From the NCBI GenBank assembly GCA_024636855.1, contig JAGXGG010000044.1:1-46209 (forward strand): a DNA stretch of 46,209 nucleotides, given 5' to 3'. Made by a program: the position numbers and the translations under genes. The DNA is from Ignavibacteriota bacterium (GTDB lineage Bacteria; Bacteroidota; Ignavibacteria; Kapaibacteriales; UBA2268). The notes beneath the pieces are model-generated. The model ran no database searches, had not been told where the DNA came from, and saw nothing but the letters and a program-made list of their open reading frames with translations. Within the stretch, counting starts at the first letter, position 1. Each line of letters starts with the position of its first letter. This document shows positions 11,614-20,193 of the stretch, one piece after another.

Positions 11614-11634
11614 TAAGATTTATTATCTTTTTTA

Positions 11635-12933
11635 TTATTTTATTACTGTTATATAGAAATTCATAGCTGTAAAATCAATGCTTCCTGATGAAAGATTTCT
11701 AAACCTAACTTCAACATTACCAGCACTAGAGACTCTAGCGTATCCAATAAGGACATCAGCACCTAAACTATTTGCAGGAGAAACAACAACAGATGAACCA
11801 ACTTCAGCATCTGTGACTGAATAAAAAACTGAGAGTGACGAATTTGGATCAATTGGATCTAAATCTTTATTTACAGTTGCTTTGATTATATTAACTAATC
11901 CAGTTCCGTTTTTACCAATTTTAACCTTACCATCAGTTTGTACAGTAAGTGTAGTATCACCATTTGACTCAACTAGTAGAGTATTACCAGTACCAGTATT
12001 ATTCAAATAAGCAACACCACCATTTCCAGAATTAGATATTTCGATAGTTTCGTCTGCGGCATTAGTTCCTGTAAGAGTAATTGCACTAGCATCAACAATT
12101 ATTGCTCTACCAGCACCAGAACCACCTTGGTCATAAGCAGCATCTAGAGTGTTTCCACCGCCACCACCTGCAACAGTCGCCGGTTCCCATTGAGTAAGAG
12201 CATTGTTCCAGCTTAACACCTGACCATTAGTAGGAGCAGTACTTGCTACATTTCTACCTTGAAGACCTACTACTAAAGCAGTATCAGTTCCATTAACTAA
12301 CAAATCTCTACCAAAAGAGAATGTCGAAAGTTGACCACCAGCTATAGTTCGAACAAATTTATTTGCCGCTAAGCCAGAGAATATGATATTTCCAGATGAA
12401 GTAATGCCAGTTGCTGAGTTGATAGCTCCAGTTCCATTCACTTGGAATTGTGAAGTAGTACCTACAGAGAATAATGAAGTGGGGTTATTAGAACCGACAC
12501 CAAAATTTCCGTTAGCGTTAATTCTTAATCTTTCTGTGTTATTAGTAAATAATGTGAAAGCAGTATTATCAGTTGTACCTAAGAAATCTGTACCTGGTAC
12601 AGTACCAGAATTACCTGTTCTAGCCCAAGCTGCAGTACCTACATTTGCATTAGTAAGTAATCCTCTCCATGCTGTTGCTCCAGCATCATATACTTCGAAT
12701 CTATTATTGTCAGTATTGAAGATTAGCAATCCGTTTGCAGGAGATGGGACTGTAGCACGTTGAGCAGATGTCATCCTTGGGACCAAAACACCCTTGGGAG
12801 TTGTGATATAGGTTACTTGTAATGCTGCAGAATTATCAGGTGAAGTTGTATTGATACCCACGTTTTCGGATTGACCGAATAGGATATTTGACGACAATAG
12901 AACTGTTACTAAAAGGATTAAAGATTTTTTCAT
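11635..12933 (-). CDS. Secreted beta-rich tail-fibre-like protein
   Basis: A 432-aa protein with a clear signal peptide (MKKSLILLVTVLLSSNILFG, then Q). It is followed by the segment NVGINTTSPDNSAALQV, a pattern common at the mature N-terminus of Bacteroidota surface proteins that resemble phage tail fibres. A second GVGSNNPTSLFSVGTTSQF segment repeats this pattern near residue 145. The rest is Gly/Asn/Thr-rich and low in charge. There is no C-terminal endosialidase-chaperone domain and no obvious T9SS sorting domain; it ends in a short beta-like segment (FYITVIK). It is transcribed toward the giant protein gene with a 21-bp gap, so the two may act together at the cell surface. The function is unknown. 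Confidence 0.75.
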   Translation of the reverse strand: MKKSLILLVTVLLSSNILFGQSENVGINTTSPDNSAALQVTYITTPKGVLVPRMTSAQRATVPSPANGLLIFNTDNNRFEVYDAGATAWRGLLTNANVGTAAWARTGNSGTVPGTDFLGTTDNTAFTLFTNNTERLRINANGNFGVGSNNPTSLFSVGTTSQFQVNGTGAINSATGITSSGNIIFSGLAANKFVRTIAGGQLSTFSFGRDLLVNGTDTALVVGLQGRNVASTAPTNGQVLSWNNALTQWEPATVAGGGGGNTLDAAYDQGGSGAGRAIIVDASAITLTGTNAADETIEISNSGNGGVAYLNNTGTGNTLLVESNGDTTLTVQTDGKVKIGKNGTGLVNIIKATVNKDLDPIDPNSSLSVFYSVTDAEVGSSVVVSPANSLGADVLIGYARVSSAGNVEVRFRNLSSGSIDFTAMNFYITVIK

Positions 12934-12987
12934 ATTTGTATGACCGATATTATGACAATTATCGAGTGTAGTTATTTATAATTATAA

Positions 12988-12995
12988 CAAATATA
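12988..12995 (-). promoter_or_regulatory. Candidate -7 element (TATATTTG) for the surface-protein operon
   Basis: On the minus strand TATATTTG matches the Bacteroidota TAnnTTTG -7 consensus and lies 54 nt before the ATG at 12933. No good -33 TTG partner was seen at the usual distance. Confidence 0.4.
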
Positions 12996-13057
12996 AGTTA
13001 TACATTTTGCTTTTTGATTAAGTAGTACTACTTAATTTTAAATTCATAATACATAAT

Positions 13058-13717
13058 TTATTCTGTAGTTCTCTTTAATATAGAGTATCTTATTAGTTCC
13101 GCTACATTGCTTACATCTAGTTTTTGCATTAAGTTATAGCGATGGGACTCTACAGTTCGTACACTAATAAAGAGTTTTTCTGCTATATATTGACTTGTCT
13201 TTCCTTTAGCAACTAAATCTAAAATTTCTTGTTCACGTTTTGTAATTACAACTGGAGTAGAATCTAATTCTGAAGTACTTACACCTTTCTTTTGTATCAG
13301 TCTAACTACACTTTTACTGAAAACCCTCTCCCCTTTTATTACATCTAATATAGAGTCAATCAATTCTCGTGCATTTATATCTTTTGATAGATACCCATCA
13401 GCACCTGCTTCCAGTGCATTCTCTAGGTGGAACGAATCTTCGTATGCAGTAAGCATAATCACATAACAATCTATTTTCTTTTCACGGATTTTCTTCAGAG
13501 CATCAATCCCATTAAGTTTAGGCATCATAATGTCAGATAACACTACATCAGGTTGATGATAACTTACAGTATCTACCAAATCTTGACCATTTTCTGCTTC
13601 ATCTATTATTTTTATTCTTCTATCAATAGATAATAGCCTTCTTATCCCAGCTCTTACAATCTCATGATCATCTGCTATTATGACTTTAAGTGGGTTGCTT
13701 TCTGTAGGTTCAATCAT
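13058..13717 (-). CDS. NarL/LuxR-family response regulator
   Basis: A 219-aa two-domain regulator. The receiver domain (about 10-130) has the acidic pair D16-D17, phosphoacceptor D62 (LSDIMMPKLNG), T90 and K112. The LuxR-type helix-turn-helix (about 158-202) contains TKREQEILDLVAKGKTSQYI and VRTVESHRYN. It should bind DNA when phosphorylated by a sensor kinase, but no histidine kinase is encoded in the window, so it is an orphan here. The ATG overlaps the nadE stop by 4 nt (ATGA) and is preceded by an AAGGAG Shine-Dalgarno sequence, so it is likely translated with nadE. Its target is unknown. The next genes downstream in the same direction encode the large surface proteins, which are plausible but unproven targets. 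Confidence 0.9.
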   Translation of the reverse strand: MIEPTESNPLKVIIADDHEIVRAGIRRLLSIDRRIKIIDEAENGQDLVDTVSYHQPDVVLSDIMMPKLNGIDALKKIREKKIDCYVIMLTAYEDSFHLENALEAGADGYLSKDINARELIDSILDVIKGERVFSKSVVRLIQKKGVSTSELDSTPVVITKREQEILDLVAKGKTSQYIAEKLFISVRTVESHRYNLMQKLDVSNVAELIRYSILKRTTE

Positions 13718-15663
13718 AATTCGCTCCTTAATTTTTCAATTTCAGAAAACCATATTTTTCCAACTGTATCAGATGGCATTCGCCAATCTCCTCTCGGTGA
13801 TAGAGAAACTGAGCCAATTTTGATTCCATCTGGAATACATGACCGCTTGAATTGGCTAGAGAAAAATCTTTTGAAAAATATTTCTAACCAATTAATTAGC
13901 TCATTATTTGTATATTTATCTGAAAATATTCGTTGCAATATAAAGAAAATCTTACTAGGTTTGAATGAATGTTTAATAAAATAATAAAGTATAACATCAT
14001 GAACCTCATAAGGGCCAATAATTTGTTCAGTATTCTGAATCTCATTGTTTTGTATAGGAACTAGCTCAGGACTTATCGGCGTATCTACAATGTCGGAGAG
14101 GATACTACTGATATCTTTATATTCTTCCCATTTACAAAGAGTATGAATCATAAATTGAATTACTGTCTTCGGTAAACCAGCATTTACGTTATACATAGAC
14201 ATGTGGTCTGCATTATATGTAGACCAACCCAAAGCTATCTCAGATAAGTCTCCTGTACCTACGACTATACCATTAACTTTATTAGCATAATCCATTAGTA
14301 TTTGAGTTCTTTCTCTTGCTTGTGCATTCTCATAAACTACTGAGATTTCACTTGGGTCGTGATCAATATCTTCAAAGTGATTATTCACTGCATCGCTAAT
14401 ATCAATTACCTTACTCGTTATACCCAAATTTTTATTTAATGCAATTGCATTAGTATTAGTTCTTTCAGATGAACCGAGACCTGGTAGAATCAGCCCATAT
14501 ATATTATTAACATCTAACTTCAGTTTCTGGAAAGTCTTATAGGCAACTAGCAAAGCCAAAGTAGAATCTAACCCACCTGATATTCCAAGAACCACGCTCT
14601 TACCATTTATATGGAGTAGTCGTTTTGCTAGTGCTGTTGACTGAAAATCTAATATTTCAGCTACTAACCCATCTGCTTTATCACCTTTTTCAGTAATAAA
14701 TGGATTTTTATCGAATTCTCTATATACTTTATCAGTAATTTTATCACTAATGTTGAATTTTAGGATTCTATAGTCAAATGATGGTTGCTCGAACCCGTAT
14801 GAGCTATTTTTCAATCGTGCATTATATATTTTTTCTAAATCTATGTCAGAAATTATATAGTGTGCATCGAAATCAAAATTCCGTGTTTCTTTTAATAGTT
14901 TACCATTTTCCGAATTTATTAGATGCCCAGAGTATATCACATCAGTCGTAGATTCACCTGATCCGCATGAAGAGTATATATATGTAGAAAGTGTTCTAGC
15001 CGATTGAGTAGTTACTAATTCGCGTCTATAATCTGATTTGGAGAGTAATTCGTTACTAGCACTCAAGTTTAGAAGCACGTTAGCTCCAGCCAAACACAAA
15101 TCTAAACTAGGTGGTTTTACAGCCCACAAGTCTTCGCAAATCTCTATACCAACTCTCACATCGGGTCTTTCTTCGGATTGGAGTATTATATCACTTCCGA
15201 ATGGATGTATCTCATTATTGATTTTAATAGTGTCGAAACGCCTATCTATATCAGAAGAGAACCAACGTTCCTCATAAAATTCATTTGTACTTATTATATA
15301 CTTCTTAGGTATTATACCTAAGATTTTTCCCTTATTAATAGCTACTGCACAATTGAATAATCGTCCCGAACTTCGGAGTGGTGCACCAACTACTATTAAT
15401 GCATCTATATCTTTCGATATTACTTTTATTTTTTCCAAACTTTCTTCTACTGCATCCAGTAAAGATGAATTGAAAAATAAATCATTACAAGAATAAGACG
15501 AGATAGCAAGCTCAGGGAATAAGCAGATATCCGCCTGTTCTTTGTTGGCTACTTGAAGTAGTGAGAGTATATGTTCTGTATTGAAGTCCACGTCTGCTAC
15601 ACGTACTTCAGGAGAAGCATTAAATACTCTTAGATAATTATAATTTCTTAGGTTTATTTTCAT
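13714..15663 (-). CDS. nadE: Glutamine-dependent NAD(+) synthetase
   Basis: A 649-aa bifunctional enzyme that makes NAD from nicotinate adenine dinucleotide, ATP and ammonia released from glutamine. The N-terminal nitrilase-type glutaminase domain (about 10-280) shows the E51, K120 and C176 triad (FPELAIS, IPKKY, EICEDLW). The C-terminal synthetase domain has the pyrophosphatase loop SGGLDST at 362-368, followed by LPGLGSSERT and GTGDLSEIALGWSTY. Length and order match long-form NadE. The chosen start fits the family, in which an AxPEVRVADVxFN segment lies near the N-terminus. The gene heads a short unit with the overlapping response-regulator gene. Confidence 0.95.
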   Translation of the reverse strand: MKINLRNYNYLRVFNASPEVRVADVDFNTEHILSLLQVANKEQADICLFPELAISSYSCNDLFFNSSLLDAVEESLEKIKVISKDIDALIVVGAPLRSSGRLFNCAVAINKGKILGIIPKKYIISTNEFYEERWFSSDIDRRFDTIKINNEIHPFGSDIILQSEERPDVRVGIEICEDLWAVKPPSLDLCLAGANVLLNLSASNELLSKSDYRRELVTTQSARTLSTYIYSSCGSGESTTDVIYSGHLINSENGKLLKETRNFDFDAHYIISDIDLEKIYNARLKNSSYGFEQPSFDYRILKFNISDKITDKVYREFDKNPFITEKGDKADGLVAEILDFQSTALAKRLLHINGKSVVLGISGGLDSTLALLVAYKTFQKLKLDVNNIYGLILPGLGSSERTNTNAIALNKNLGITSKVIDISDAVNNHFEDIDHDPSEISVVYENAQARERTQILMDYANKVNGIVVGTGDLSEIALGWSTYNADHMSMYNVNAGLPKTVIQFMIHTLCKWEEYKDISSILSDIVDTPISPELVPIQNNEIQNTEQIIGPYEVHDVILYYFIKHSFKPSKIFFILQRIFSDKYTNNELINWLEIFFKRFFSSQFKRSCIPDGIKIGSVSLSPRGDWRMPSDTVGKIWFSEIEKLRSEL

Positions 15664-15782
15664 AATACTAATTTAGTTATAAAAAGATTATAAATGAAAA
15701 ATCATCAATTTGTAAAATATATGACAACTACTAGCGTTAACGAAATATGTGTCTTATTTTATAACAACATACGGGTTTTATT

Positions 15783-15950
15783 ATGCTTAGGTGGGTAATT
15801 ATATTTTTAGTTGTGGCTTTGATAGCTGCAGTATTTGGATTTGGTGGTATAGCAACTGGTGCGGCTTCAATAGCTAAGATTCTATTCTTTGTTTTCTTAG
15901 TGTTATTCGTTATTTCATTGATAGCTGGTGGAATAAAAGGATTCAAATAG
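15783..15950 (+). CDS. Small DUF1328/YtjA-like membrane protein
   Basis: A 55-aa reading frame starting [20 protein letters not shown] and ending GGIKGFK. It has two hydrophobic segments (about 4-24 and 30-49) separated by a short turn with Ala, Ser and Lys. Start, length, the FGFGGIA stretch and the C-terminal IAGGIKG match the DUF1328 (YtjA) family of small inner-membrane proteins, whose function is not established. A strong terminator follows 35 bp after the stop, which supports this strand over the longer reading frame on the opposite strand. Confidence 0.8.
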   Translation: MLRWVIIFLVVALIAAVFGFGGIATGAASIAKILFFVFLVLFVISLIAGGIKGFK

Positions 15951-15985
15951 CTAGAAACTCAATCACAATTTGTATTTAAAAAGAG

Positions 15986-16020
15986 AGAGACTGTCATTAT
16001 TAAAAGCAGTCTCTTTTTTA
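15986..16020 (+). terminator. Rho-independent terminator after the DUF1328 gene
   Basis: An 8-bp stem (AGAGACTG / CAGTCTCT) with a 13-nt loop is followed by a run of T. Confidence 0.75.
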
Positions 16021-16118
16021 TTATCACTTTACAAAACATATTATAATATTCAACATTTTGCATTAATACAGTATTTTGTTAAATTTCATATTCAAAATTC
16101 AATAATAATTTATCATAA

Positions 16119-16763
16119 ATGACAAATCACGAAGACGTAGTAATAATAGGTATAACAGGTGGTATAGGTTCAGGTAAATCAACTATAGCGAAATGGGTTC
16201 GAGAGCTAGGATACCCTGTATTATCAAGCGACGAAATTGCTAAACAAGAGATGAGCTCTAATATAGAATTGAGAAACAAGCTAATATCAGAGTTTGGAGA
16301 AAGTATTTATAAAGAGAATGGTGAGTTAAATAAATCATTACTTTCGGATTTGATATTTGATGCTAATCACTCCCAAGTGAAAAAGATTAATCAAATAGTA
16401 CATCCTTATGCAATTGAATCTATTATGAATCAACTAGAAGAATTAGCGAATAATGGAAGTAAAAAGATTTTTGTTGAAAGTGCTTTGATGTTTGAATCAG
16501 GTATGGCTGAAGGCTATGACTACATAATAACAGTCCATACTGACGAAGATAAAGTCATAGAAAGAGTACAATCAAGAAGTGGGCTAAGTGAAGAAAAGAT
16601 AAAAACAATTATGAAATCTCAGTTAAACCCAATAGAGAAAAAGAAACTTGCGGATTTTGTAATAGATAATAACGGAACAGTCGACGATCTGCGAGTCTCA
16701 TTCGATACGCTATTTCCTATATTAGAGATTTTGCCACCAAATGATAGTGACGAAGAGGAATAA
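16119..16763 (+). CDS. coaE: Dephospho-CoA kinase
   Basis: A 214-aa P-loop kinase for the last step of coenzyme A synthesis (ATP-dependent 3'-phosphorylation of dephospho-CoA). The Walker A motif GGIGSGKST lies at about 14-22, followed by the family pattern LSSDEIAK (the DAD-like site). ALMFESGM and the LID-region RSGLSEEKI are also present. The C-terminus reads ADFVIDNNGTVDDL, which is typical of CoaE. Length is normal. The following gene starts 76 bp later behind its own promoter element. Confidence 0.93.
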   Translation: MTNHEDVVIIGITGGIGSGKSTIAKWVRELGYPVLSSDEIAKQEMSSNIELRNKLISEFGESIYKENGELNKSLLSDLIFDANHSQVKKINQIVHPYAIESIMNQLEELANNGSKKIFVESALMFESGMAEGYDYIITVHTDEDKVIERVQSRSGLSEEKIKTIMKSQLNPIEKKKLADFVIDNNGTVDDLRVSFDTLFPILEILPPNDSDEEE

Positions 16764-16790
16764 TTCATTTCATATTAAATTCAAAATTAC

Positions 16791-16798
16791 TATCTTTG
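16791..16798 (+). promoter_or_regulatory. Candidate -7 element (TATCTTTG) for the aldolase gene
   Basis: Exact match to the Bacteroidota TAnnTTTG consensus, 41 nt before the ATG at 16840. The -33 region is weak. Confidence 0.5.
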
Positions 16799-16839
16799 TA
16801 ACTAATAATATATCAAACAACATACAATCGAGTTTCCAA

Positions 16840-17520
16840 ATGCAATTATACATAGACACAGCCAATATAGACCACATAAGAGAAGTCAACGAGATGGGAA
16901 TCATTTCGGGCGTAACTACTAACCCTAGCTTACTTGCGAAAGAAGACCCAAATGTAGACGTTAAGAAAAGAATATTAGAAATTCACGAACTAGTTGGTGG
17001 GCATCTATCTGTAGAAGTGAACTCTGTTAAAAAAGATGATATGCTAGCTGAAGCTGAAGGCATATTGTCATGGTTTCCAAAAGCAACAATCAAAATCCCT
17101 ATGATTGGTGAAGGACTAAAAGCAGTAAAAGAATTAAGCAGAAGAGATATACCAACTAACGTTACTCTTATATTCAGCCCAACACAAGCCATAGCAGCTA
17201 ATAATGCAGGTGCTACTTATGTATCAGTATTTATGGGAAGATTGGACGATATGGGTCACGATGGTAATCAAGTAATAGACGAAGTAGCCGAGATATGGGA
17301 CGTAAACGGATTCGAATCGCAGATAATAGCGGCATCTATACGTCACCAAGGTCACCTAATAGCTTCTGCTACTGCCGGTGCTGATATAGCTACTGTACCA
17401 TACAATGTATTAATGCAATCACTAAAACATCCATTAACTGACTCTGGATTAGAAAAGTTCCTTGCAGACTACAAATACATGCAATCAGAAAAAGCAAAAG
17501 TCCAAGCATCTGACCAATAG
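16840..17520 (+). CDS. Transaldolase-like / fructose-6-phosphate aldolase family protein
   Basis: A 226-aa small transaldolase of the TalC/FSA type, starting MQLYIDTANIDHIREVNEMG. The frame is open further upstream, but the family start is this ATG and the promoter element at 16791 lies inside the extension, so the longer start is rejected. Visible motifs are the GVTTNPSLL loop (24-32), the Schiff-base lysine K85 in TIKIP, TNVTLIFSPTQA (106-117) and a C-terminal TVPYNVLMQSLKHPLTDSGL segment. It transfers or cleaves dihydroxyacetone units in the pentose phosphate network. Sequence alone does not separate transaldolase from fructose-6-phosphate aldolase. Confidence 0.92.
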   Translation: MQLYIDTANIDHIREVNEMGIISGVTTNPSLLAKEDPNVDVKKRILEIHELVGGHLSVEVNSVKKDDMLAEAEGILSWFPKATIKIPMIGEGLKAVKELSRRDIPTNVTLIFSPTQAIAANNAGATYVSVFMGRLDDMGHDGNQVIDEVAEIWDVNGFESQIIAASIRHQGHLIASATAGADIATVPYNVLMQSLKHPLTDSGLEKFLADYKYMQSEKAKVQASDQ

Positions 17521-17528
17521 TATCCATC

Positions 17529-17560
17529 TGTCACTCTGAGCGAAGCGAAGAGTCTAGTAG
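17529..17560 (+). repeat. Intergenic CTGAGCGAAGCGAAG-type repeat
   Basis: The segment contains ACTCTGAGCGAAGCGAAGAG, a word I recall from intergenic DNA of many unrelated bacterial genomes. ACTCT and AGAGT can pair across it. It sits just after the aldolase stop and before its terminator. Only one copy was noticed in this window. Confidence 0.45.
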
Positions 17561-17578
17561 AAATAGAAAGAATAAAAA

Positions 17579-17609
17579 AGAGACGAAATTAATTCGTCTC
17601 TTTTTTTTT
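17579..17609 (+). terminator. Rho-independent terminator after the aldolase gene
   Basis: A perfect 9-bp stem (AGAGACGAA / TTCGTCTCT) with a 5-nt loop is followed by nine or more T. Confidence 0.85.
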
Positions 17610-17673
17610 GTAACACTTCACTAAAGGTAACGTTTAAAAATAAGTCTAAATCTAACTAACCAAGACTTACCTT

Positions 17674-19080
17674 ATGAAAGTAAAAATGATATTACCTGCA
17701 TTAACTGAAGCAGAAAGTCCATTCTGGAGACCAATCAAATATTCATTGTTCCCACCTTTGGGACTCGCTACTTTGGCATCTTATTTATCTGATGAGGATG
17801 AAATTGAGCTAATAGATCAACATGTAGAAATTCTAAATATTGATGACACCCCAGATTTAGTAGTAATCCAAGTCTATATAACAAATGCATACAGGTCATA
17901 TAAGATAGCAGATAGTTATAGAAAAAAAGGAGTGTATGTGATACTAGGAGGATTACATGTAACTTCGCTACCAGATGAAGCAGCTGCTCATGCTGACTCT
18001 ATTTTCATTGGACCAGGTGAAGAAACATTTCCTACTTTTTTAAAAGACTTTAAAAACCGAGAGCCCAAAAAAGTATATAATTCAAGTATAAGAACTTTAA
18101 AATCTATTCCTCCAATTAGAAGAGATTTGATTAAAAGAAATAGATACTTAGTTCCTAACTCTATAGTTGTTACCAGAGGATGCCCACATCATTGCGATTT
18201 TTGTTATAAAGATGCGTTTTACGAAGGAGGAAAATCTTTTTATACCCAAGCAGTTGATGATGCACTTGCAGAGATAGAACGATTACCAGGTAGGCATTTA
18301 TACTTCTTAGATGACCATTTATTAGGTAATGCTAAGTTTGCAACAGAACTGTTTGAAGGGATGAAAGGAATGAATAGAGTTTTTCAAGGTGCAGGTACTG
18401 TGGATTCTGTTTTAAGGGGAAATTTGATTGAAAAGGCGGTAGAAGCTGGTTTGAGAAGTTTATTTGTTGGCTTTGAGACTTTCTCAGATGCAAATTTGAA
18501 ACAAAGTAATAAAGGCCAAAATTTGAAAAGAGACTATTCACAAGCCGTGAAGAGATTACATTCATTGGGGATTATGATTAATGGTAGTTTCGTATTTGGT
18601 TTAGATGATGATGATAAAGATGTATTTAAAAGGACTGTCGACTGGGGGATAGAAAATTCGATAACTACATCAACATATCATGTACTAACACCATATCCTG
18701 GGACTAGGTTATATAAAGATATGGAGAAGCAAGATAGAATCTTATCTAGAAATTGGGATTTGTATGATACAAGAAATGTTGTCTATAAAACAACTAATCT
18801 ATCTGCTAAAGAATTAGAAGATGGTTATAATTGGTCTTATAAGGAGTTTTACAAATGGAGTAATATTTTTGAATCAAGTATAAAACACGATTCAAATAAA
18901 CATAAACTTAAACATTTCTTTTATTCTGGTGGTTGGAAAAAATTTGAACCATTATGGAATTTTTTGATTAAAACTAAAAATCTAAATAATACTCTGCCTT
19001 TTTTGGAATCAGTATTATCTAAGGTTGAAAATAAAAAATCAAAAACTAAACAAATAGATTTGAATAGACATATTCTTTAG
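17674..19080 (+). CDS. B12-binding-domain radical SAM protein
   Basis: A 468-aa protein. Residues about 1-135 form a cobalamin-binding-like Rossmann domain (SLFPPLGLATLASYL, VYVILGGLHVT, IGPGEETF). Residues about 160-370 form a radical SAM domain with the CxxxCxxC cluster motif at C170, C174 and C177 (TRGCPHHCDFC). The rest of the barrel contains YFLDDHLLGN, FVGFETFSD and INGSFVFGLDDDD. There is no DxHxxG-type signature of a classic cobalamin site, as is common in this group. Members include methyltransferases and cyclases, and the substrate cannot be inferred. The gene stands alone between a terminator and the convergent agmatinase gene. Confidence 0.85.
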   Translation: MKVKMILPALTEAESPFWRPIKYSLFPPLGLATLASYLSDEDEIELIDQHVEILNIDDTPDLVVIQVYITNAYRSYKIADSYRKKGVYVILGGLHVTSLPDEAAAHADSIFIGPGEETFPTFLKDFKNREPKKVYNSSIRTLKSIPPIRRDLIKRNRYLVPNSIVVTRGCPHHCDFCYKDAFYEGGKSFYTQAVDDALAEIERLPGRHLYFLDDHLLGNAKFATELFEGMKGMNRVFQGAGTVDSVLRGNLIEKAVEAGLRSLFVGFETFSDANLKQSNKGQNLKRDYSQAVKRLHSLGIMINGSFVFGLDDDDKDVFKRTVDWGIENSITTSTYHVLTPYPGTRLYKDMEKQDRILSRNWDLYDTRNVVYKTTNLSAKELEDGYNWSYKEFYKWSNIFESSIKHDSNKHKLKHFFYSGGWKKFEPLWNFLIKTKNLNNTLPFLESVLSKVENKKSKTKQIDLNRHIL

Positions 19081-19145
19081 TAAGTAGAAAATATATTTCT
19101 CATAAAGGTGAAATGTATTTATTTATCAAAATTGCTACAGATATT

Positions 19146-19162
19146 AAACCCCCTATGGGGCT
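19146..19162. terminator. Short GC hairpin between convergent genes
   Basis: CCCC-x-TAT-GGGG type hairpin (C run 19149-19153, G run 19157-19160) between the radical SAM gene and the agmatinase gene. On the minus strand it is followed by TTTAAT. It may end agmatinase transcription, but the T tract is short. Confidence 0.35.
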
Positions 19163-19197
19163 TATGACAAATAATTTTAATCAATTTTACTTGACTT

Positions 19198-20088
19198 TCA
19201 ATACCCTATATTCAACATCTTATATATAAGTGAAGCAGTAAGAATATCTGGATGTGATAATCCTTCCATTGGTGCTAATTCTACTACGTCGAAACCAATA
19301 ACTCGCTTGCCTGCTGCTTTAATCTTACGGAGTAAATCCAATGTCTCATGGTAAAGAAAACCATCTGGCTCGGGTGTACCAGTAGCTGGCATAATCGATG
19401 GATCGAAATAGTCCACATCGAATGTAATATACACCTCTTCGGCTAGTGTATCAACTACTGATTTTTGCCAATCTTGACCGTGCACTCCCCTTCTGATAGC
19501 ATTTGCGTAGAAAGTATTGACTTTATTTTCTTTGATGAATTTGGCTTCTTCTATGCACTGTGCTCTTATACCGACTTGTGTTATCTTATTATTTGGGAAG
19601 AACTCAGCTGTTCTTGCCATAATACTAGCGTGGGAGTACTTCGAGCCTTCGTAAGTGTCTCTAAAATCAGAATGTGCATCAAATTGTAGTACACTCATAT
19701 TAGGATATTTCTCGTGATGTGCCTTGATTGGAGCTGATGATATAGTATGTTCACCACCTAAAGTAATTACAAATTTATCCTTTGCTAGCAGCTCTTTTAC
19801 TTGGGAATAAATCATATCCAGAGCTTCTTTATTCGCTTTACCTTCGAAATTAATTGGCTCTACTGTGCATATCCCTTGCTCAAAGCATAATTCCCTGTCG
19901 AATTCCTCATCATAGAATTCTACAAATTGACTTGCTTTTATTATAGCTTCCGGGCCGTTTTTAGTACCACCACCATAACTAACTGTATGCTCATAAGGAG
20001 CGGATACAATCGCTACTTTGCTGTTGTCAAAACTAGAATTCTCTTCTTCTAAGGCAAGGAAATTATTTTCTATATCTAATATTTTCAT
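19198..20088 (-). CDS. speB: Agmatinase (ureohydrolase family)
   Basis: A 296-aa arginase/agmatinase-family enzyme. All manganese-binding signatures are visible: GGEHT with H114, FDAHSD with D137, H139 and D141, and FDVDYFDP with D224 and D226. The C-terminal GFDVVELAPMEG is typical of agmatinases. It would hydrolyse agmatine to putrescine and urea. Family members can act on other guanidino compounds, so the substrate is likely rather than certain. It is divergent from secA and separated by about 105 bp. The large basic-amino-acid decarboxylase at 32.9 kb could supply its substrate if that enzyme makes agmatine, but this is an inference across 13 kb. Confidence 0.88.
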   Translation of the reverse strand: MKILDIENNFLALEEENSSFDNSKVAIVSAPYEHTVSYGGGTKNGPEAIIKASQFVEFYDEEFDRELCFEQGICTVEPINFEGKANKEALDMIYSQVKELLAKDKFVITLGGEHTISSAPIKAHHEKYPNMSVLQFDAHSDFRDTYEGSKYSHASIMARTAEFFPNNKITQVGIRAQCIEEAKFIKENKVNTFYANAIRRGVHGQDWQKSVVDTLAEEVYITFDVDYFDPSIMPATGTPEPDGFLYHETLDLLRKIKAAGKRVIGFDVVELAPMEGLSHPDILTASLIYKMLNIGY

Positions 20089-20193
20089 TATGATTTACTC
20101 GTTTATAAGTTAAATTATTAAGTTTGTAGTCTATACAATTGTTAATAGTTGTAAAACTAAAAAAAGTTATCAAATAAACTCGAATATAATATT

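Noticed and set aside
12383-12763. 126-aa plus-strand frame
   Set aside because: Antisense shadow of the 432-aa secreted protein gene, which has a signal peptide and family motifs.
13664-13984. 106-aa plus-strand frame
   Set aside because: Antisense to the nadE/response-regulator overlap; both of those genes have full catalytic or receiver motifs.
15737-15946. 69-aa minus-strand reading frame
   Set aside because: It is the antisense shadow of the DUF1328 gene, whose family pattern, start and terminator are on the plus strand.
16741-16839. Longer N-terminus for the aldolase gene
   Set aside because: The extension contains the -7 promoter element and is not family-like; the ATG at 16840 gives the normal start.
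19146-19162. Strong terminator of the radical SAM gene
   Set aside because: The hairpin lacks a T run on the plus strand, so it is listed only as a weak, undirected hairpin.
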